A stretch of DNA of 64,000 nucleotides from Meloidogyne chitwoodi (taxonomy: Eukaryota > Nematoda > Chromadorea > Rhabditida > Meloidogynidae): assembly GCA_015183035.1 (NCBI GenBank), contig JACZZP010000001.1, positions 992,001-1,056,000 on the forward strand, given 5' to 3'. A model generated the notes under the pieces. It worked only from the letters and a program-made list of their open reading frames with translations. It was not told the DNA's origin and ran no database searches. How positions within the stretch are numbered: position 1 is the first letter of the stretch; each line of letters starts with the position of its first letter. Below, piece by piece: positions 62,430 to 64,000 of this stretch. The position numbers and the translations under genes are program-made.

Positions 62430-64000
62430 ATGCATTCAAATTCATATTCTTCTACAACTAATTTTAATTATGGAAAACAACAACAACAATGTAATAATAT
62501 GCAGGATATAACTATTGAAAATTTAAATGGAGAAGATTTACATTCTGATATAAAATTAAAACCAAATGAAGAAGAAGAAGACTTAGATGATGAAGAAATG
62601 GATGATGAAGATGAGGAAGAAGAAGAAGAGGTTGATGACGAAGAAGATGAAGAAGAACTTATTGCAAGTGGTTATGACGAGAATATTATTAGAAATGGAG
62701 GTGAAATTGGAGATGTTAATCTTGATGTTAATGCAAATCTTGATGATGATGAAAAAATTTTGGTACCAGCAGGAGAGTTGAGGGCAATCAAAGCTAATCT
62801 ACAAATGTTGAATCATCAGGTATTATTGATTCTTTTAATATAATTGAATTATTAAAAAAAATTTTTGGAATTTTTATTTTATGATAAAATTACTTCTAAA
62901 TTTTTTAGATGTCAATTTTAATCCGAACATTAAATGTTCAGCCTTGTAATTGTTCAGATTGTGGAATTACAGCATTGAAAACAAAATATATTGGGAAAAA
63001 CCAATCACTTTTAAATGAAAATTATCGATCAGAAAATCAACAGGTTTCTTGTAATTAATCAAATTACCTATTAAATCTATTTAGTCAAGTTCTAACGATC
63101 AAAAAAATAATTATGATATGTCTTTTGATTGGGGTGAATCAACTCAACGGGGACGTCGATCAAAATATTGCACAGCTGCAGAGAAAAAGGTTTTTCATTT
63201 TTCCAATGTTTATATGAATAGATGAATTTTTAAGGAGATGAACTAGTTATAAAATTTCCCTGCAGCAAATTTTGTTAAAAATTTTTTGACCTTAAATAAA
63301 TTTTTTTATAATATTTTTGATTATGCAAATAATCAAATAGTCATAGCTTTTCAGCAGCAGACTTAATTCAAATTAATTTTTAATTAGCCAATTTTTTAAT
63401 TAAATACTTTAAATATTTAATTCTTTATATTTTAGACAGTTGCTGGTTTTGTCCAAGTTCATGGTGCAACGGCTGCTGCTCGTAAATTTAACATTCCACC
63501 TGCCGTAGCTGCTTATTATCATCGGAGAGAATTCAAAAATAGCGTTCACAATAGAGTTGGACGTCCTTCTGGTCCTTCTGGGCGTTTCTCGATTGGCCCC
63601 GCTTTGTCTTCAAAAACAAATGATCCATCTTCAGGAGAAGTTCGAGAAAGGACTGTTTCATTGACATCAATACCAGCTTCTGATAATAATATTCAAGAAG
63701 AATCTTCAAAAAATAACAGTCAAAATTTGGCACAGCTTTGGCAAAACGCTACAGGTTCACAAAATAGTAGTGTTAATGCTTATTTGCGAGGACGTGGCCG
63801 TGGCCGACCTAAATTAATAGGAGATGAATTGGACGCAGAATTGGTAGAGCACATTGTAAAAATGAAGCAGCGAACTCCGAATTCGCATTTGACTGCTTCA
63901 CAAGTATTTTTATAATTTCTATTTGAAAGTATTTTTTATAAATTTTTATAGGCGTTAATAATTGCTCGTAGCTACATAGCTTCTAAAGCTCCTGGCCTTC
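62430..64000 (+). CDS. Acidic AT-hook nuclear protein, 5' part
   Basis: Exons 62430-62819, 62909-63043, 63085-63189, 63436-63903 and 63952 onward, cut by the window edge. Residues about 50-75 are almost pure Asp/Glu. A Cys-containing stretch (CNCSDCGITALKTKY) follows. The segment RGRRSKYCTAAEKK plus KFNIPPAVAAYYHRREFKN looks like a Psq/homeodomain-type helix-turn-helix. GRGRGRPKLIGDELDAELVE contains an AT-hook core (GRGRP-like) followed by another helical block (AELVEHIVKMKQRTPNSH). I infer a chromatin or transcription factor; the exact family is not recognised. The gene continues past 64000. Confidence 0.75.

Overview
The window looks like nuclear DNA of a plant-parasitic root-knot nematode (Meloidogyne or a close relative). 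The support is very high A+T, many short introns (about 45-70 bp) with TTTTAG/TTTAAG acceptors, nematode-type families (TTBK-like kinase, MSP-domain protein, F-box family, otopetrin, AAAP transporter), and two intron-bearing GH28 polygalacturonases of a kind known in Meloidogyne as bacterial acquisitions. Gene models were assembled by eye from exon open frames, GT/AG sites and matching phases; no alignment program was run.

Layout. 1-720: perfect 15-bp satellite, then a 263-bp inverted-repeat element. 1336-4445 (-): FN3-GH28 polygalacturonase copy 1, with a 573-bp foldback element in intron 1. 6473-10912 (+): otopetrin channel, 24 exons. 11349-12209 (+): secreted Cys-rich orphan. 14240-16004 (+): AMSH/STAMBP-like protein whose JAMM metal site is destroyed. 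16470-17786 (-): endophilin-B-like BAR protein without SH3. 18302-20044 (-): F-box gene plus a paralogue remnant. 20245-22955: foldback DNA, a small pseudogene, a copied endophilin fragment and a MITE. 22584-23604 (-): small single-pass membrane protein. 24100-32100: nested mobile DNA. 35278-39687 (+): transmembrane collagen. 43048-45620 (+): AAAP amino-acid transporter. 47212-50783 (+): polygalacturonase copy 2, with a Helitron-like insertion in an intron. 51076-52767 (+): membrane-anchored TTBK-like kinase. 53074-55494 (-): TBCE-like LRR tubulin cofactor with a second Helitron-like insertion. 62430 to the edge (+): acidic AT-hook nuclear protein, cut by the window end. About 4-7 kb A+T-rich stretches between genes show nothing recognisable.

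Most notable structure. Positions 24318-31667 behave like one composite transposon. Two inverted copies of a CAGTGATGC-ended element (973 bp and 178 bp) bracket 6.2 kb of cargo: a broken F-box gene, a 54-bp satellite of about 47 copies, and an intact MSP-domain gene between two direct repeats. The whole unit is flanked by an 8-bp direct repeat (ttcgaaag) that neither copy has on its inner side. This predicts transposition of host cargo by paired non-autonomous elements.

Second, the two polygalacturonase genes form an inverted pair (arms about 3.6-4.1 kb, 42 kb apart), both intact at 632 codons with identical exon lengths. Because they are near-identical, each serves as the empty-site control for the transposon in the other. 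The genes do not form a single pathway; the polygalacturonases, and possibly the secreted orphan, are the ones that plausibly act on the host plant.
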